A stretch of DNA of 64,000 nt, taken from positions 102,782,269 to 102,846,268 of the forward strand of contig NC_064625.1 in the NCBI RefSeq assembly GCF_023898315.1, given 5' to 3'. Positions 1 to 9,794 of the stretch are shown piece by piece. Source of the stretch: Schistocerca nitens (taxonomy: Eukaryota; Arthropoda; Insecta; Orthoptera; Acrididae). Made by a program: the position numbers and the translations under genes. The notes under the pieces are model-generated. The model was not told the DNA's origin. It saw only the letters and a program-made list of their open reading frames with translations, and searched no databases. How positions within the stretch are numbered: the stretch's first letter is position 1; each line of letters opens with the position of its first letter.

Positions 1-480
1 AAACAGGTCTAGATTTCATCAGAAAACATAACTAATCTCCCCCCTCCCGTCAAATAAACTTTCGCTTGACACTACTGAAGTCCCAATTGGCAGTGGTTTG
101 GGATCAGTGCAATGCACGCTTACGGAGCTTCTGGCTTGAAGTAATACATCCGTAACAGTTCGTTTTGGCGCTGTGGTACCAACTGGTGCTCAAATTGCTG
201 CAGCAGATGCTGCACGATGCGCCAGAGCCATACGCCGAACACGAGGGTCCTCCTTCTTGGTAGTGCCCTGTAGCCGTCCGGGGTCCAGTCTTCTTGCTAC
301 CATACATTCCCGTGACCACTGCTGGCAACAATCGTGTACAGTGGCTACATTCCTGCCAAGCCTTCCTGCACTATCGCAGAAGGAATATCCAACTTCTCGC
401 AGCCCTACCACACGAGCTTGATCAAACTCAGTGAGGCACTGATAATGCCATCTTTATCGCCTTAAAGACATTGTTGACCA
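1..480 (-). pseudogene. Tc1-like transposase relic, N-terminal half (family D)
   Basis: Read on the minus strand, several frames together give a Tc1-type N-terminal region. A helix-turn-helix-like stretch 'RVVGLREVGYSF' is followed by 'ATVHDCCQQWSRE' and then 'RRLDPGRLQGTTKKEDPRVR', the order seen in Tc1/mariner transposases (first HTH, linker, second HTH). A catalytic-core start like 'MFSDE' lies near the left window edge. Frame changes and stops break it, and the window edge cuts it. A related relic, sharing the stretch 'CTTTCATCAGAAAACA' near its catalytic region, is at 53020-53775. It is a dead copy; no inverted repeat could be found. Confidence 0.6.
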
Positions 481-548
481 GCTCAAAATTTCCAGTTCCA
501 AAGGAAACTATCGCTCGTGACCGTTACAGGGTGTATTTAAACAAAACC

Positions 549-742
549 AGCGCTGGATTAGCCGAGCGGTCTTAGGCGCTGCAGGCATGGACTGTGCGGC
601 TGGTCCCGGTGGAGGTTCGAGTCCTCCCTCGGGCATGGGTGTGTGTGTTTGTCCTTAGGATAATTTAGATTAAGTATTGTGTAAGCTTAGGGACTGATGA
701 CCTTTGCAGTTAAGTCCCATAAGATTTCACACACATTTTTTT
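549..742 (+). mobile_element. tRNA-derived SINE, variant with 'GCGGCTGGTCCCGG' head
   Basis: The head has a Box A-like 'TTAGCCGAGCGGTCTTAGG' and a Box B 'GGTTCGAGTCCTCC', followed by 'CTCGGGCATGGGTGTGTGT' and the family body ending in 'AAGTCCCATAAGATTTCAC'. Imperfect target-site duplications flank it (AAACAAAACC at 539-548, AAACCAAACC at 743-752). The long spacing between the boxes suggests a leucine- or serine-type tRNA ancestor, which is inference. It shares its tail design, but not its exact head, with the commoner SINE in this window. It is not a functional tRNA gene because the acceptor stem does not close. Confidence 0.85.
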
Positions 743-770
743 AAACCAAACCTGATTTTCATCCTCATAG

Positions 771-1567
771 TGACTGGTTGTTGTTCTTGTTGTGGTCTTC
801 AGTCCTGAACTGGTTTGATGCAGCTCTCCATGCTACTCTATCCTGTGCAAGTTTCTTCATCTCCCAGTACCTACTGCAACCTACATCCTTCTGAATCTGC
901 TTAGTGTATGCATCTCTTGGTCTCCCTCTACGATTTTTACCCTCCACGCTGGCCTCCAATACTAAATTGGTGATCCCTTGATGCATCAGAACATGTCCTA
1001 CCAACCGATCCCTTCTTCTGGTCAAGTTTTGCCACAAACTTCTCTTCTCCCCAATCCTATTCAATACTTCCTCATTAGTTATGTGATCTACCCATCTAAT
1101 CTTCAGCATTCTTCTGTAGCACCACATTTCAAAAGCTTCTATTCTCTTCTTGGCCAAACCATTTATCGTCCATGTTTCACTTCCATACATGGCTACACTT
1201 CATACAAATACTTTCAGAAACGACTTCCTGACACTTAAATATAAACTCGATGTTAACAAATTTCTCTTCTTCAGAAACGCTTTCCTTGCCATTGCCAGTC
1301 TACATTTTATATCCTCTCTACTTCAACCATCAACAGTTATTTTGCTCCCCAAATAGCAAAACTCCTTTACTACTTTAAGTGTCTCATTTCCTAATCTAAT
1401 TCCCTCAGCATCACCCGACTTAATTCGACTACATTCCATTATCCTCGTTTTGCTTTTGTTGATGTTCATCTTATACCCTCCTTTCAAGACACTGTCCATT
1501 CCGTTCAACTGCTCTTCCAAGTCCTTTGCTGTCTCTCACAGAATTACAATGTCATCGGCGAACCTGG
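771..1567 (-). mobile_element. LINE 3' fragment (RTE-like), reverse-transcriptase C-terminal region
   Basis: The minus strand encodes a conserved C-terminal block of insect endonuclease/reverse transcriptases: 'MYGSETWTINGLAKKRIEAF' followed by 'RRMLKIRWVDHITNEEV', 'GHVLMHQGITNLVLEASVEG' and 'KNRRGRPRDAYTKQIQKDVG'. Further upstream, in shifted frames, come 'EEQLNGMDSVLKGGYKMNIN' and 'SKTRIMECSRIKSGDAEGIR'. The 3' end is a short CAA-rich tail (TTGTTGTTCTTGTTG on the plus strand), typical of RTE-type elements. It is 5'-truncated near 1567. A second copy of the same family lies at 61012-62068, so subfamily and orientation can be compared directly. It is non-functional. Confidence 0.8.
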
Positions 1568-1679
1568 TATGAAATTTTAATATACGTCATCTTTCAAATG
1601 TAGAAACGCGTCTTACAACTTTCGTTTATGTTACACAACTCCTCCTTCGTGTTGCAATTTTTTTCCATCAGCATATTCC

Positions 1680-1960
1680 TCCCCCCTCTCTCTCATGAAC
1701 CAAGGACCTTACCGTTGGTGGGGAGGCTTGCGTGCCTCAATGATACAGATAGCAGTACCGTAGGTGCAACCACAACGGAGGGGTATCTGTTGACAGGCCA
1801 GACAAAAGTGTGGTTCCTGGATGGGGGCAGCAGCCTTTTCAGTAGTTGCAGGGGCAACAGTCTGGATGATTGGCTGATCTGGTCTCTCATCAGCATCAAG
1901 GGATCACCAATTTAGCGTTGGACGGCAGCGTGGAGGGTAAAAATCGTAGAGGGAGACAGC
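1680..1960. repeat. Unassigned repeat plus an inverted shard of the neighbouring LINE
   Basis: From about 1695 to 1912 there is a GC-richer stretch around 'TTACCGTTGGTGGGGAGGC' that looks like an untranslated end of a mobile element; I cannot name it. At 1924-1960 the sequence 'AGCGTGGAGGGTAAAAATCG' and its continuation are the reverse complement of part of the LINE at about 923-964, so a small opposite-strand piece of the same LINE family sits about 0.36 kb beyond that LINE's truncation point. No gene is visible here. Confidence 0.45.
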
Positions 1961-2126
1961 GTACCTGTCGTTGTCAATGAACGTCAACTCTTTTCGAAAA
2001 ATACCTTACCAAGTGGTTAACAGTCATCTCCAATGTACTTAATAGACAAGTTTTCAGCAAATGATAACGCGTCTGATAACGCCGACTGTGACAGCAGATG
2101 AGACGAAAACGGACAGTAACATAAGG

Positions 2127-2330
2127 GGCCGGCCGAAGTGGCCGTGCGGTTAAAGGCGCTGCAGTCTGGAACCGCAAGACCGCTACGGTCGCAGGTTCGA
2201 ATCCTGCCTCGGGCATGGATGTTTGTGATGTCCTTAGGTTAGTTAGGTTTAAGTAGTTCTAAGTTCTAGGGGACTAATGACCTCAGCTGTTGAGTCCCAT
2301 AGTGCTCAGAGCCATTTGAACCATTTTTTT
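2127..2330 (+). mobile_element. tRNA-derived SINE, full length
   Basis: This is a complete copy of the commonest SINE here. The head is 'GGCCGGCCGAAGTGGCCGTG', Box B is 'GGTTCGAATCC', then 'CTCGGGCATGGATG', body 'TTAGGTTAGTTAGGTTTAAG', and tail 'AGAGCCATTTGAACCATTTT'. Exact 9-bp target-site duplications AACATAAGG flank it (2118-2126 and 2331-2339), showing LINE-mediated insertion. The head resembles a class II tRNA with a long variable arm. Copies at 6094, 36275 and elsewhere are very similar, so the family was probably active recently. Confidence 0.93.
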
Positions 2331-2339
2331 AACATAAGG

Positions 2340-3399
2340 GTGTTTGTTCCGTTTATCTTGGCCACGCCAAACAACTTTTTGCCCAGAAGCAAGATAAACA
2401 ATGTATCAAGCATATGTTGTTCAGGTACTAGTGGGACATTAACTTCATTGATTGTCTTTCTTGTAACTTTGTTCGTTCCGAAAATATAAACGAAAGTACC
2501 TTTAAAAAAAATAAAAGGGAACTCTATATTTTTTATTCGCTATCCACTTCGTCTCCAAGACCTATTTAAAAACGCATCAAGGTGTACCATTCACGTAAAC
2601 ATGACGCTGCTAAAAATGTGACACAAAACTGAATTTCACTCTCCTGTACTAGCACACAATTCAGTTACTCGCATAAATGCAACTCGTTCACCTCACTGAA
2701 GCTGACAGTAAACAGAAATGGAAACATAAGAAAATTCCACACTGGCGAGGCTACCACTCTCACTAGAGTTCCTCCTCTGGCTGTGTAGCATATGACGATG
2801 ATGCAGTTTTTAATCAAGGACTGCATTTACTGTACACAACTTAGCGTTGAAATGTATTACAGTATTGTATTTTATGTATGTTGAAAAGAAGGAAACATTA
2901 TTGCAGTTACTGTTTTTTGAGCTTACGTTCTTCATAGATGAGTAGAGTTTCTACCTTCTCTCCAGTGATGTGCGCTCTACCCACACCATCTTCAACTGAA
3001 GACCATTGATTGATTCACTGACATGCATTTTCCCTATGTTTCCATTTGTTTACTGTGAAACTATCGCTTCAGCAGGTGGACGAGTTACAGTACCCCTGGT
3101 ACTTAGACTGTGCCAGTGGCGTTTGTTACATAAATTATGTGTTTTGCCAATGTGATTATGTGAAGAGTTCTTATGTAATGTTAACGAGCTCTGTTTCCCA
3201 ATAGAACCAGTTGGGGAGAAACGTAGCAGTACAAAAGATTGCTTCACATTCTGTACGTAATGTGGAAAACTTACTGTTTCATTTGCTTCTATGATGCGTC
3301 TCATGTCATTAGTTACTGTTTATCCAGACATCGAATGATGATGATATCATTATATTATTTTTAATTCAAACAGCTTGATAACTATCGCCACTCTCAGTG
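2340..3399. other. No recognisable gene
   Basis: This stretch lies between the SINE and the start of the minisatellite. I see only short open frames with no familiar motif, including an 84-codon minus-strand frame at 3050-3304 that resembles nothing I know. Base composition is close to neutral. It is probably intronic sequence of the receptor gene, because the downstream receptor exon begins in the middle of that protein. That placement is inference. Confidence 0.4.
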
Positions 3400-5142
3400 T
3401 GATGCGTGTGTTGGTCAGTGATGTGTGGGTGGAGAAGGTGTGCAATCTGGTGAGTGTGGTGCTCCATTGTGTAAAAATGGATGGACTGTGGAGTTTGGTG
3501 AGGGTATTGTCGTGTGATGAAATGTGGAGTGTGATCAGCGTTTGCGTATGAGGTGTAGAACTGGAGAATTTGTAGAGTGTGGTGGAATGTATCGATGTGT
3601 TGTGTGGAAATGAAGGAGACCTGGAGTGTGGTGTCTTAGTGTGTGATATGGTGATGTAGAATATGTGACATGTGACGAACCTGTTGGTGTGTAGTGTAAA
3701 GATGATGATGATGATGTGGAAGGTGGTGTGTGTGTTGGTATGTGAAGTGGATATGTAGATTCGGACTGTGGTGAGTGCGTCGCTATGCTCTGTGGAAATG
3801 GAGAAGATGTGGAATGTGGTGAGTATGTTGCTGCATGTGTGGGAATGGAAGGTCTCGCGGTTCTAGGCGCGCAGTCGGGAACCGTGCGACTGCTACGGTC
3901 GCAGGTTCGAATCCTGCCTTGGGCATGGATGTGTGTGATGTCCTTAGGTTAGTTAGGTTTAAGTAGTTCTAAGTTCTAGGGGACTAATGACCACATCAGT
4001 TGAGTCCCATAGTGCTCAGAGCCATTTGAACCATTTTTGGGAATGGAGGAGATGTGGGGTTTGCGTTTATGTTGGTGTTTAAGAGATTTGGGGTATGATG
4101 AATGTGTTGATGTGTTGTGTGGGAATGGAGGAGACCTGGAGTGTGGTGTCTTGGTGTGTGGTATGGTGATCTATGATATGTGACATGTGACGAACCTGTT
4201 GGTGTGTAGTGTAAAGGCGAATATGATGTGGAGGGTGGTGTGTGTGTTGGTGTGTGAAGTGTATATATAGATTCGGATTGTGGTGAGTGTGTTGCTATGC
4301 TGTGTGGAAATAGAGAAGATGTGTAATGTGGTGAGTATGTTGCTGTAAGTGTGGGGATGGAGGAGATGTGGAGTGTGGAGTCTTGGTGTGTGGTATGGAG
4401 ATGTAGGATATGTGACATGTGACGAACCTGTTGGTGTGTAGTGTGAAGACAAAGATAATGTGGAGGGTGGTGCGTGTGTTGGTGTGTGAAGTATATAGAT
4501 TCGGAGTGTGATGAGTGTGTTGCTATTCTGTGTGGAAATGGAGAAGATGTGGAATGTGGTGACTATGTTGCTGTGTTGTGTGGGAATGGAGCAGATGTGG
4601 AGTGATTATGTTGGTGTGTGCTGTAGCGCTGTAAGAGATTTGGAGTGTGATGAATGTGTTGATGTGTTGTGTGGGAATGGAGAACACCTGGAGTGTGGTG
4701 TCTTGGTGTGTGGTATGGGGACGTAGGATATGTGGCATGTGATGAACCTGTTGGTGTGTAGTGTGAAGACGAATATGATGTGGAGGGTGGTGCTTGTGTT
4801 GGTGGGTGAAGTGGATATGTAGATTCAGATTGTGGTGAGTGTGTTGCTGTGCTGTGTGGAAATGGAGAAGATGTGTAATGTGGTATGTTGCTGTATGTGT
4901 GGAAATGGAGGAGATGTGAGGTATGTTGATTATGTTGTAGTGTGCTGTAGTGCTGGAAGAAGTTTTGAGTGTGATGAATGTGTTGCTGTGTTGTGTGGGA
5001 ATGGAGGAGATGTGGAGTATAATGATTATGTTGGTGTGTCCCATAGCGCTGTAAGATATTTGGAGAGTGATGAATGTGTTGACGCGTGGTGTAGAAACGG
5101 AGAATATGCGGAGTGTGGTGAGCGTGCCGGTGTGTTGCACAG
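3400..5142. repeat. GTG-rich degenerate minisatellite with higher-order units
   Basis: Short units of the type 'GGAAATGGAGAAGATGTG' and 'GGAGTGTGGTGAGTGTGTTG' recur throughout. They are organised into longer units of a few hundred bases marked by 'GTGACGAACCTGTTGGTGTG' (near 3670, 4190, 4427; a variant near 4743) and by 'GATTCGGA(C/T)TGTGGTGAG'. One SINE (3850-4038) sits inside. The array runs up to the receptor exon at 5143 with no spacer: the last unit, 'GAGTGTGGTGAGCGTGCCGG', leads directly into the acceptor 'TGTGTTGCACAG'. Threonine/histidine/serine-rich open frames on the minus strand are artefacts of the repeat. Confidence 0.85.
3850..4038 (+). mobile_element. tRNA-derived SINE inside the minisatellite, 5' shortened
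   Basis: The body and tail match the common SINE (Box B 'GGTTCGAATCCTGCC', tail 'CAGAGCCATTTGAACCATTT'). The extreme 5' 'GGCCGG' part is missing, so it starts around 'AGGTCTCGCGGTTCTAGGCG'. Exact 9-bp target duplications GGGAATGGA (3841-3849 and 4039-4047) are a piece of the host minisatellite unit, so it inserted after the array existed. Confidence 0.88.
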
Positions 5143-5431
5143 CCTGCTGGACGGCGGGCTGCTGGGCGGCAGCTGCCAGGTGCACGGCCCCCTGGGAGCG
5201 GCACTGGAGGCAGAGAGACTGTCCGACGCAGAGGAGGCGTGCAAGAGCCCGCCCCCGCTGCCGCCACTGCCTCCACTGGGCCTGGGGCTGGCGGCGCCCC
5301 CACACCCCCAAGGGGCGCTGAGGAGCCCCCCAGCCTTCCCCCACTCTCGCTGTCCCCCGGAGGTGCACCGCTCCTGCTTCTGTGTGCGCTTCATCGCTGA
5401 GCACACGCGCATGCTCGAGGACTCCACCAAG
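5143..5431 (+). CDS. Nicotinic acetylcholine receptor alpha-type subunit, M3-M4 loop exon (partial gene)
   Basis: The product is a ligand-gated cation channel subunit of the neuronal plasma membrane that opens on binding acetylcholine. This internal exon encodes the cytoplasmic loop between M3 and M4. The first two-thirds is a low-complexity loop ('EEACKSPPPLPPLPPLGLGL'). The end, 'CFCVRFIAEHTRMLEDSTK', is the conserved amphipathic helix that precedes M4. The donor is AAG|GTGAGC (intron from 5432). The acceptor is inferred as 'TGTTGCACAG|C' at 5141-5142, although the pyrimidine tract is poor because a GTG-rich minisatellite supplies it. The reading frame continues in phase 0 into 15908. The sequence is much more GC-rich than its surroundings. 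The loop is too variable to tell which alpha subunit this is. The M4 sequence argues against the alpha7-like group and fits the insect alpha1-4/8 group; this is family knowledge, not proof. Upstream exons are outside the recognisable sequence. Confidence 0.88.
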
Positions 5432-5790
5432 GTGAGCCACCAGTCTTTGATAACCGCATTGACAGTAAAGTTACTGTCTGTCATCTATGGCAGACCTACA
5501 GTAAGGTTAATAAATCATCTCCACCCGTCATCCACAGCACGCTCTTCATTGCCGAGTACAGACAGGGATCAGTATGTCGTCCTGAACGGGGTGACTTCAA
5601 CAGAAACAAGAGTAATTTCAGGTGTACCCCAGGGCAGCGTAATAGGTCTTCTGCTTTTTACGATTTACCTAAACGATCTGGTTGATGGTATTGACAGCGG
5701 CCTTAGACTGTTTGCCAATGATGCTGTGGTCTACGGGAAAGTAGTATTACATGAAAGTTGTGAACAAATCAATGAGGATTTGCAGGAAAC

Positions 5791-5990
5791 GCCGGCCGCG
5801 GTGGTCGTGCGGTTCTAGGCGCTCCAGTCCGTAGCCGCGCTGCTGCTACGGTCGCAGGTTCGAATCCTGCCTCGGGCATGGATGTGTGTGATGTCCTTAG
5901 GTTAGTTAGGTTTAATTAGTTCTAAGTTCTAGGGGACTGATGACCACAGCAGTTGAGTCCCATAGTGCTCAGAGCCATTTGAACCATTTG
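5791..5990 (+). mobile_element. tRNA-derived SINE inserted in the LINE fragment
   Basis: The head is 'GCCGGCCGCGGTGGTCGTGC', Box B is 'GGTTCGAATCC', and the tail is 'AGAGCCATTTGAACCATTTG'. It separates LINE sequence ending 'GAGGATTTGCAGGAAAC' from LINE sequence resuming at 'GGTGTAATGAGTGGCAG', matching adjacent positions in the copy at 32400-32450. A possible ATTTGCA duplication is present but uncertain. Confidence 0.88.
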
Positions 5991-6093
5991 CATGGTGTAA
6001 TGAGTGGCAGTTATCTCTCAATATTAGCAAGTGTAACCTACTGCGTATAACAAGGCGAAAATCCCCATTAATGTATAAAATAAATGATCAGTC

Positions 6094-6284
6094 GCCGGCC
6101 GAAGTGGCCGTGCGGTTAAAGGCGCTGCAGTCTGGAACCGCAAGACCGCTACGGTCGCAGGTTCGAATCCTGCCTCGGGCATGGATGTTTTTGATGTCCT
6201 TCGGTTAGTTAGGTTTAACTAGTTCTAAGTTCTAGGGGACTAATGACCTCAGCAGTTGAGTCCCATAGTGCTCAGAGCCATTTG
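6094..6284 (+). mobile_element. tRNA-derived SINE, second insertion in the same LINE
   Basis: The full head and Box B are present; the tail stops at 'AGAGCCATTTG'. Target duplications AAATGATCAGTC (6082-6093 and 6285-6296) are exact. They are LINE-derived sequence, so this SINE is younger than its LINE host. Confidence 0.9.
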
Positions 6285-7327
6285 AAATGATCAGTCTTTG
6301 GAAGCGGTAACATCAGTCAAGTATCTGGGTGCGACTATTAGAAATGATCTCAAATGGAATGATCAGATTACACAAGTAACGGGTAAGGCGAACTCTAGAT
6401 TGCGGTTTATTGGTAGAATCCTGAAGCGATGCACTCCTTCGACAAAGGAAATAGCTTACAATATACGTTAGTTCGTCCAGTCTTGGAGTATTGTTCGTCT
6501 GTATGGGACCCTTACCAGTTGGGTCTGATTCAAGAGACTGAGATGGTCCAAAGAAGAGCGGCAAGATTCGTGACTGGTACATTTAACCATCGCGAGAGCG
6601 TTACAAATCTCATAGAAAGTTTGAAGTGGGATACACTTGCAGATAGACGACGCTCTAAACAGAAGGGGCTGCTCACTAAATTCCGAAATCCAATCTTCAC
6701 CGATGATGTAGAGCATATATTATTACCACCAACTTTCAAATCGCGTAATGACCATCATTGAAATATAAGGGAAATAAGAGTTCGTACTGAGGCGTTCAGA
6801 CAGTCGTTTTTCCCTTGCGCGATCCGCAAGTGGAACAGAGGGGGGGGGGGGGGGGGGGGGGGGAGGGGGGGAATATGACTTTGGCGCGAATTGTGCCCTC
6901 CACCACACACCGCTTGGTGGCTAGAGGAGTATATATGTAGATGTAGATGTAGATTGTCAGCAGCCTTTCAGTAAATTCTATGCTACATTACCCTCAGTGG
7001 TTTTCTGGCAACTGGTGATCTTATGTATTTGCTATAGTTAATCTACTTTTGTCTTTACAATCCTATGAGACCAGTAAATAGCAGGTTCAAGTACTACTAG
7101 ATTCTTCAATTAATACTGGTCCTTGAAAGCTTATATGTAGGCTTTCACATGATATTTGGCGTCCTTCTTCAAACAGCTGCCGGAACAGGATTCTCTCTCT
7201 GATGCTCTCCTGTGGGTCAAACAAACCTATGACCAATTGTACTTGCCTCATTTATACCTGGTGGATATCGCCTGCTAGTTATATTTGGTGTCGGTCCCCC
7301 AAATTTGTGCAATATACTAGTGCTTAA

Positions 7328-7505
7328 AATGGTTCAAATGACTCTGAGCACTATGGGACTCAAGTCCCCTAGAACTTAGTACTTAAACCTAACTAACCAA
7401 AGGGCAGCACACACATCCATGCCCGATGCACGATTCGAACCTCGACCATAACAGCAGCGCGGTTCCAGACTGTAGCGCCTAGAACCGCTTGGTCACTCCG
7501 GCCGG
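7328..7505 (-). mobile_element. tRNA-derived SINE, reverse orientation
   Basis: It begins with the reverse-complement tail 'AAAATGGTTCAAATGACTCT' and ends with the reverse of the head, 'CACTCCGGCCGGC'. Box B is degenerate ('GATTCGAACC' reverse). It is diverged compared with the other copies here, so probably older. Confidence 0.88.
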
Positions 7506-7509
7506 CAAA

Positions 7510-8530
7510 GCAATCTCCTTTGCAGATTAATAGTATTTGCGTAGTATTCTACCACTAAGCTAAAGTCTACCACTTGCTTTACCTATGTCTGAGCCTGTTA
7601 CACCCAGATATTTGTATGTGGTGGATGATCTCACTTCCACATGACGGATGTTGTAGTCACAGAAACTCTTTTTCGCGACTTTGAGGGGTGCATAATTTTA
7701 CATTCTTGTATACTTATAGAAAGTTATCATTCTTTCCAGCAGTTAGAACACATATCAAGACCAATTTTGTTATTAAGTCCTGTGGTTTTATCAACATCTA
7801 AATGAACAAAACTCCAGCTGTTTTCAGAGAGTATTTCTTTATAGAATAAGATTTTCACTCTGCAGCGGAGTGTGCGCTGACATGAAACTTCCTGGCAGAT
7901 TAAAACTGTATGCCGGACCGAGACTCGAACTCGGGACCTTTGCCTTCGCGGGCAAGTGCTCTACCAACTGAGCTACCCAAGCACGACTCACGCCCCGTCC
8001 TCACAGCTTTACTTCTGGCAGTACCTCGTCTCCTACCTTCCAAACTTAACAGAAGCTCTCCTGCGAACCTTGCAGAACTAGCACTCCTTACTTCTTTATA
8101 GGTTAGAGCATCATCTTCTGAAGTTATCATTAATAGTGTCTGCTAGGTTATTAATATACAACAGGAACAGCTAGGGCCTGACACACTTTCCTGGATCACG
8201 GCTAAAGTTATTTCTACATCTGTATATGATCGTCTAGCCGAGATAACACGCAGCATCCTCGCTACGAAGACGTCCTCAGTTTACTCACAAATTTCTTCTG
8301 ATATCCGATATGACTGTACTTCCGACTGTAGACGTGGATGTGATGCCGACTCAAATGCTTTTCGGGAGTCAAGAAATACTGCGTCCAACTGACTGCCGAC
8401 GCATTCAGAACGCCATGTGAGGAAAGCTCAAACTGGACACTGTATGCAGAATTCATTTTGGTTGGCGTCGAGCAGGTTCTGCTTTTCGAGATACTTCATA
8501 ACATTCGAGTTCAGGAAAAGATATGTCCAA
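7510..8530 (-). mobile_element. Degenerate antisense LINE reverse-transcriptase fragment (CR1-like)
   Basis: The minus strand in several frames shows 'MKYLEKQNLLDANQNEF', 'SQLDAVFLDSRKAFESASHP' (block with the first catalytic Asp), and then a relic of the GVPQGS..GPLLF block around 8130-8200. The order matches the RT of the plus-strand LINE at 31377-32756. It has many frame breaks and a repeat insertion at 7843-8105. It is clearly dead. Confidence 0.65.
7843..8105 (-). mobile_element. tRNA-derived repeat (second tRNA head type)
   Basis: On the minus strand, 'GGGTAGCTCAGTTGGTAGAG' is a strong Box A with D-loop and 'GAGTTCGAGTCTCGGTCCGG' is a strong Box B region, so positions about 7978 down to 7912 look like a nearly complete class I tRNA. 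It continues into a non-tRNA body ('ACAGTTTTAATCTGCCAGGA', 'GCGCACACTCCGCTGCAGAG'). The body marks it as a tRNA-derived repeat, not a tRNA gene, although the tRNA-like part could still be transcribed by RNA polymerase III. Confidence 0.75.
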
Positions 8531-8764
8531 CAAAGTTCAGTATTTATGTGTAATGAATGAATAATGAAATATTTTGTGTGCAAATTAATGGAAGAGATGT
8601 GGAAGAAGATGGAAAAGGAATCAGGAGACAAATAGCCTATAAAAGATCCAAATCATGTAGTAACGTACGTTCTGAGACGGAAGGTACACACTGCATGGAG
8701 CCTGCTCGCTTTTTTAAAAACGTTAAATATTGTATATGAGCAATGTACAGCTTTTTTTGATGTC
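8531..8764. other. Short unassigned spacer
   Basis: AT-rich sequence between two antisense LINE fragments. A 60-codon plus-strand frame at 8557-8739 has no recognisable motif. I see no regulatory or structural signal. Confidence 0.3.
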
Positions 8765-9054
8765 ACTCTTCTGGCTGATATGACGGAGCCTGCCACGAAA
8801 TTTTCTCCCGTACCAACTTCATCAGCTCACAGTAGCTCTCGCAACCTACGTCTTCAGTTATTCGCTGGCTATATTCCAGTCTCAGTCTTCCTCTCTAGTT
8901 TTTGCCCTCTTCAGCTCCATCTAGTACCATGGAGATTTTTTCCAGATGTTGTAACACATGTCCTACCATCCTGTCCCTCCTTCTTGCCAACATTTTCCAT
9001 AATGTTCCTTTCTTCGCCGGTTCTGCCGAGATCCTCCTCATTCCTTACCTTGCA

Positions 9055-9287
9055 CCGATCGAGGTGGCGCAGTAGTTAGCACACTGGACTCGCATTCGGG
9101 AGGACGACGGTTCAATCCCGCTACTGGCCCTCTTGATTTAATTTTTCCATGATTTCCCTAAATCGCTCCAGGCAAATGCCGGGGTGGTTCCTCTGAAAGG
9201 GCACGGCCGACTTCCTTCCCCATCCACCCCTGATCCGACGAGACCGATGACCTCGCAGTTTGGTCTCTTCCCACAAAAAACCCAACC
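9055..9287 (+). mobile_element. Second SINE family ('GAGGTGGCGCAGTAGTTAGC' head)
   Basis: The head 'GAGGTGGCGCAGTAGTTAGC' and Box B 'ACGGTTCAATCCCGC' are tRNA-like. The body contains 'ATGCCGGGGTGGTTCC' and 'AAAGGGCACGGCCGACTTCC', and the 3' end is 'GTTTGGTCTCTTCCCAC' followed by an A-rich stretch. Exact 12-bp target duplications CCTTACCTTGCA lie at 9043-9054 and 9288-9299. The only other copy in this window, at 40614-41230, is interrupted. Confidence 0.9.
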
Positions 9288-9609
9288 CCTTACCTTGCAA
9301 GTCGGCATCCTTCTGTAGCACTACTTCTCAAATTGTTTGATTCTCTTCTGTTCCGGTTTTCCCACAGTCCATGTTTCACGGCCGTACATTGCTGTTCTCC
9401 AAACATACGTTCTCAGAAATTTCTTCCTGAAATGTAGGGCTATGTTCGATACTACTAGACTTCTCTTGGCCAGCAATGCCCTTTTCGCCAGAGCTAGTTT
9501 CCTTTTTATGTCCTCCTTGCTTCGTCCATCATTGGTTATTCTGCTACCCACGTAGCAAAATTCATCTACTTCGTGAATGCAAGTTTCGATGTTATGTTTC
9601 TCGCTGTTC

Positions 9610-9794
9610 AAATGGTTCAAATGGCTCTGAGCACTATGGGACTCAACTGCTGAGGTCATTAGTCCCCTAGAACTTAGAATTAGTTAAACCTAACTAACCT
9701 AAGGACATCACAAACATCCATGCCCGAGGCAGGATTCGAACCTGCTGCGGTTCCAGACTGCAGCGCCTTTAACCGCACGGCCACTTCGGCCGGC
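9610..9794 (-). mobile_element. tRNA-derived SINE, reverse orientation
   Basis: This is the reverse complement of the common SINE, from 'AAATGGTTCAAATGGCTCTG' to 'GGCCACTTCGGCCGGC'. Part of the tRNA-like middle between the boxes is missing. Exact 12-bp duplications TTCTCGCTGTTC flank it (9598-9609 and 9795-9806). Confidence 0.92.

Larger units (their letters stand above)
5500..6955 (+). mobile_element. 5'-truncated LINE (CR1/L2-like group) in the receptor intron
   Basis: Reverse-transcriptase remnants are visible: 'GVPQGSVIGLLLFTIYLNDL' (conserved GVPQGS block) and 'LRLFANDAVVYGKVV', where the catalytic FADD has become FAND. After two SINE insertions comes the C-terminal region: 'YCSSVWDPYQLGLIQETEMV' and 'QRRAARFVTGTFNHRESVTN'. 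The element ends in the 3' simple repeat (TGTAGA)n at about 6932-6955 rather than poly(A). A G homopolymer of about 31 bp (from 6840) lies near the 3' end. The longer relative at 31095-33155 gives the same domain order. The catalytic change and frame breaks show it is dead. Confidence 0.85.

Noticed and set aside
3400-5140. CRISPR-like or regularly spaced array
   Set aside because: Units are degenerate, unspaced and eukaryotic minisatellite in character; no cas genes.
3996-5440. Long minus-strand Thr/His/Ser-rich open frames (up to 305 codons)
   Set aside because: They translate the GTG-rich minisatellite and the opposite strand of the receptor exon; composition follows the repeat and no domain is present.
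7911-7980. Minus-strand tRNA-like sequence with good Box A and Box B
   Set aside because: It is fused to a repeat body and the acceptor stem does not close cleanly, so I treat it as a tRNA-derived repeat. A tRNA scan would decide.
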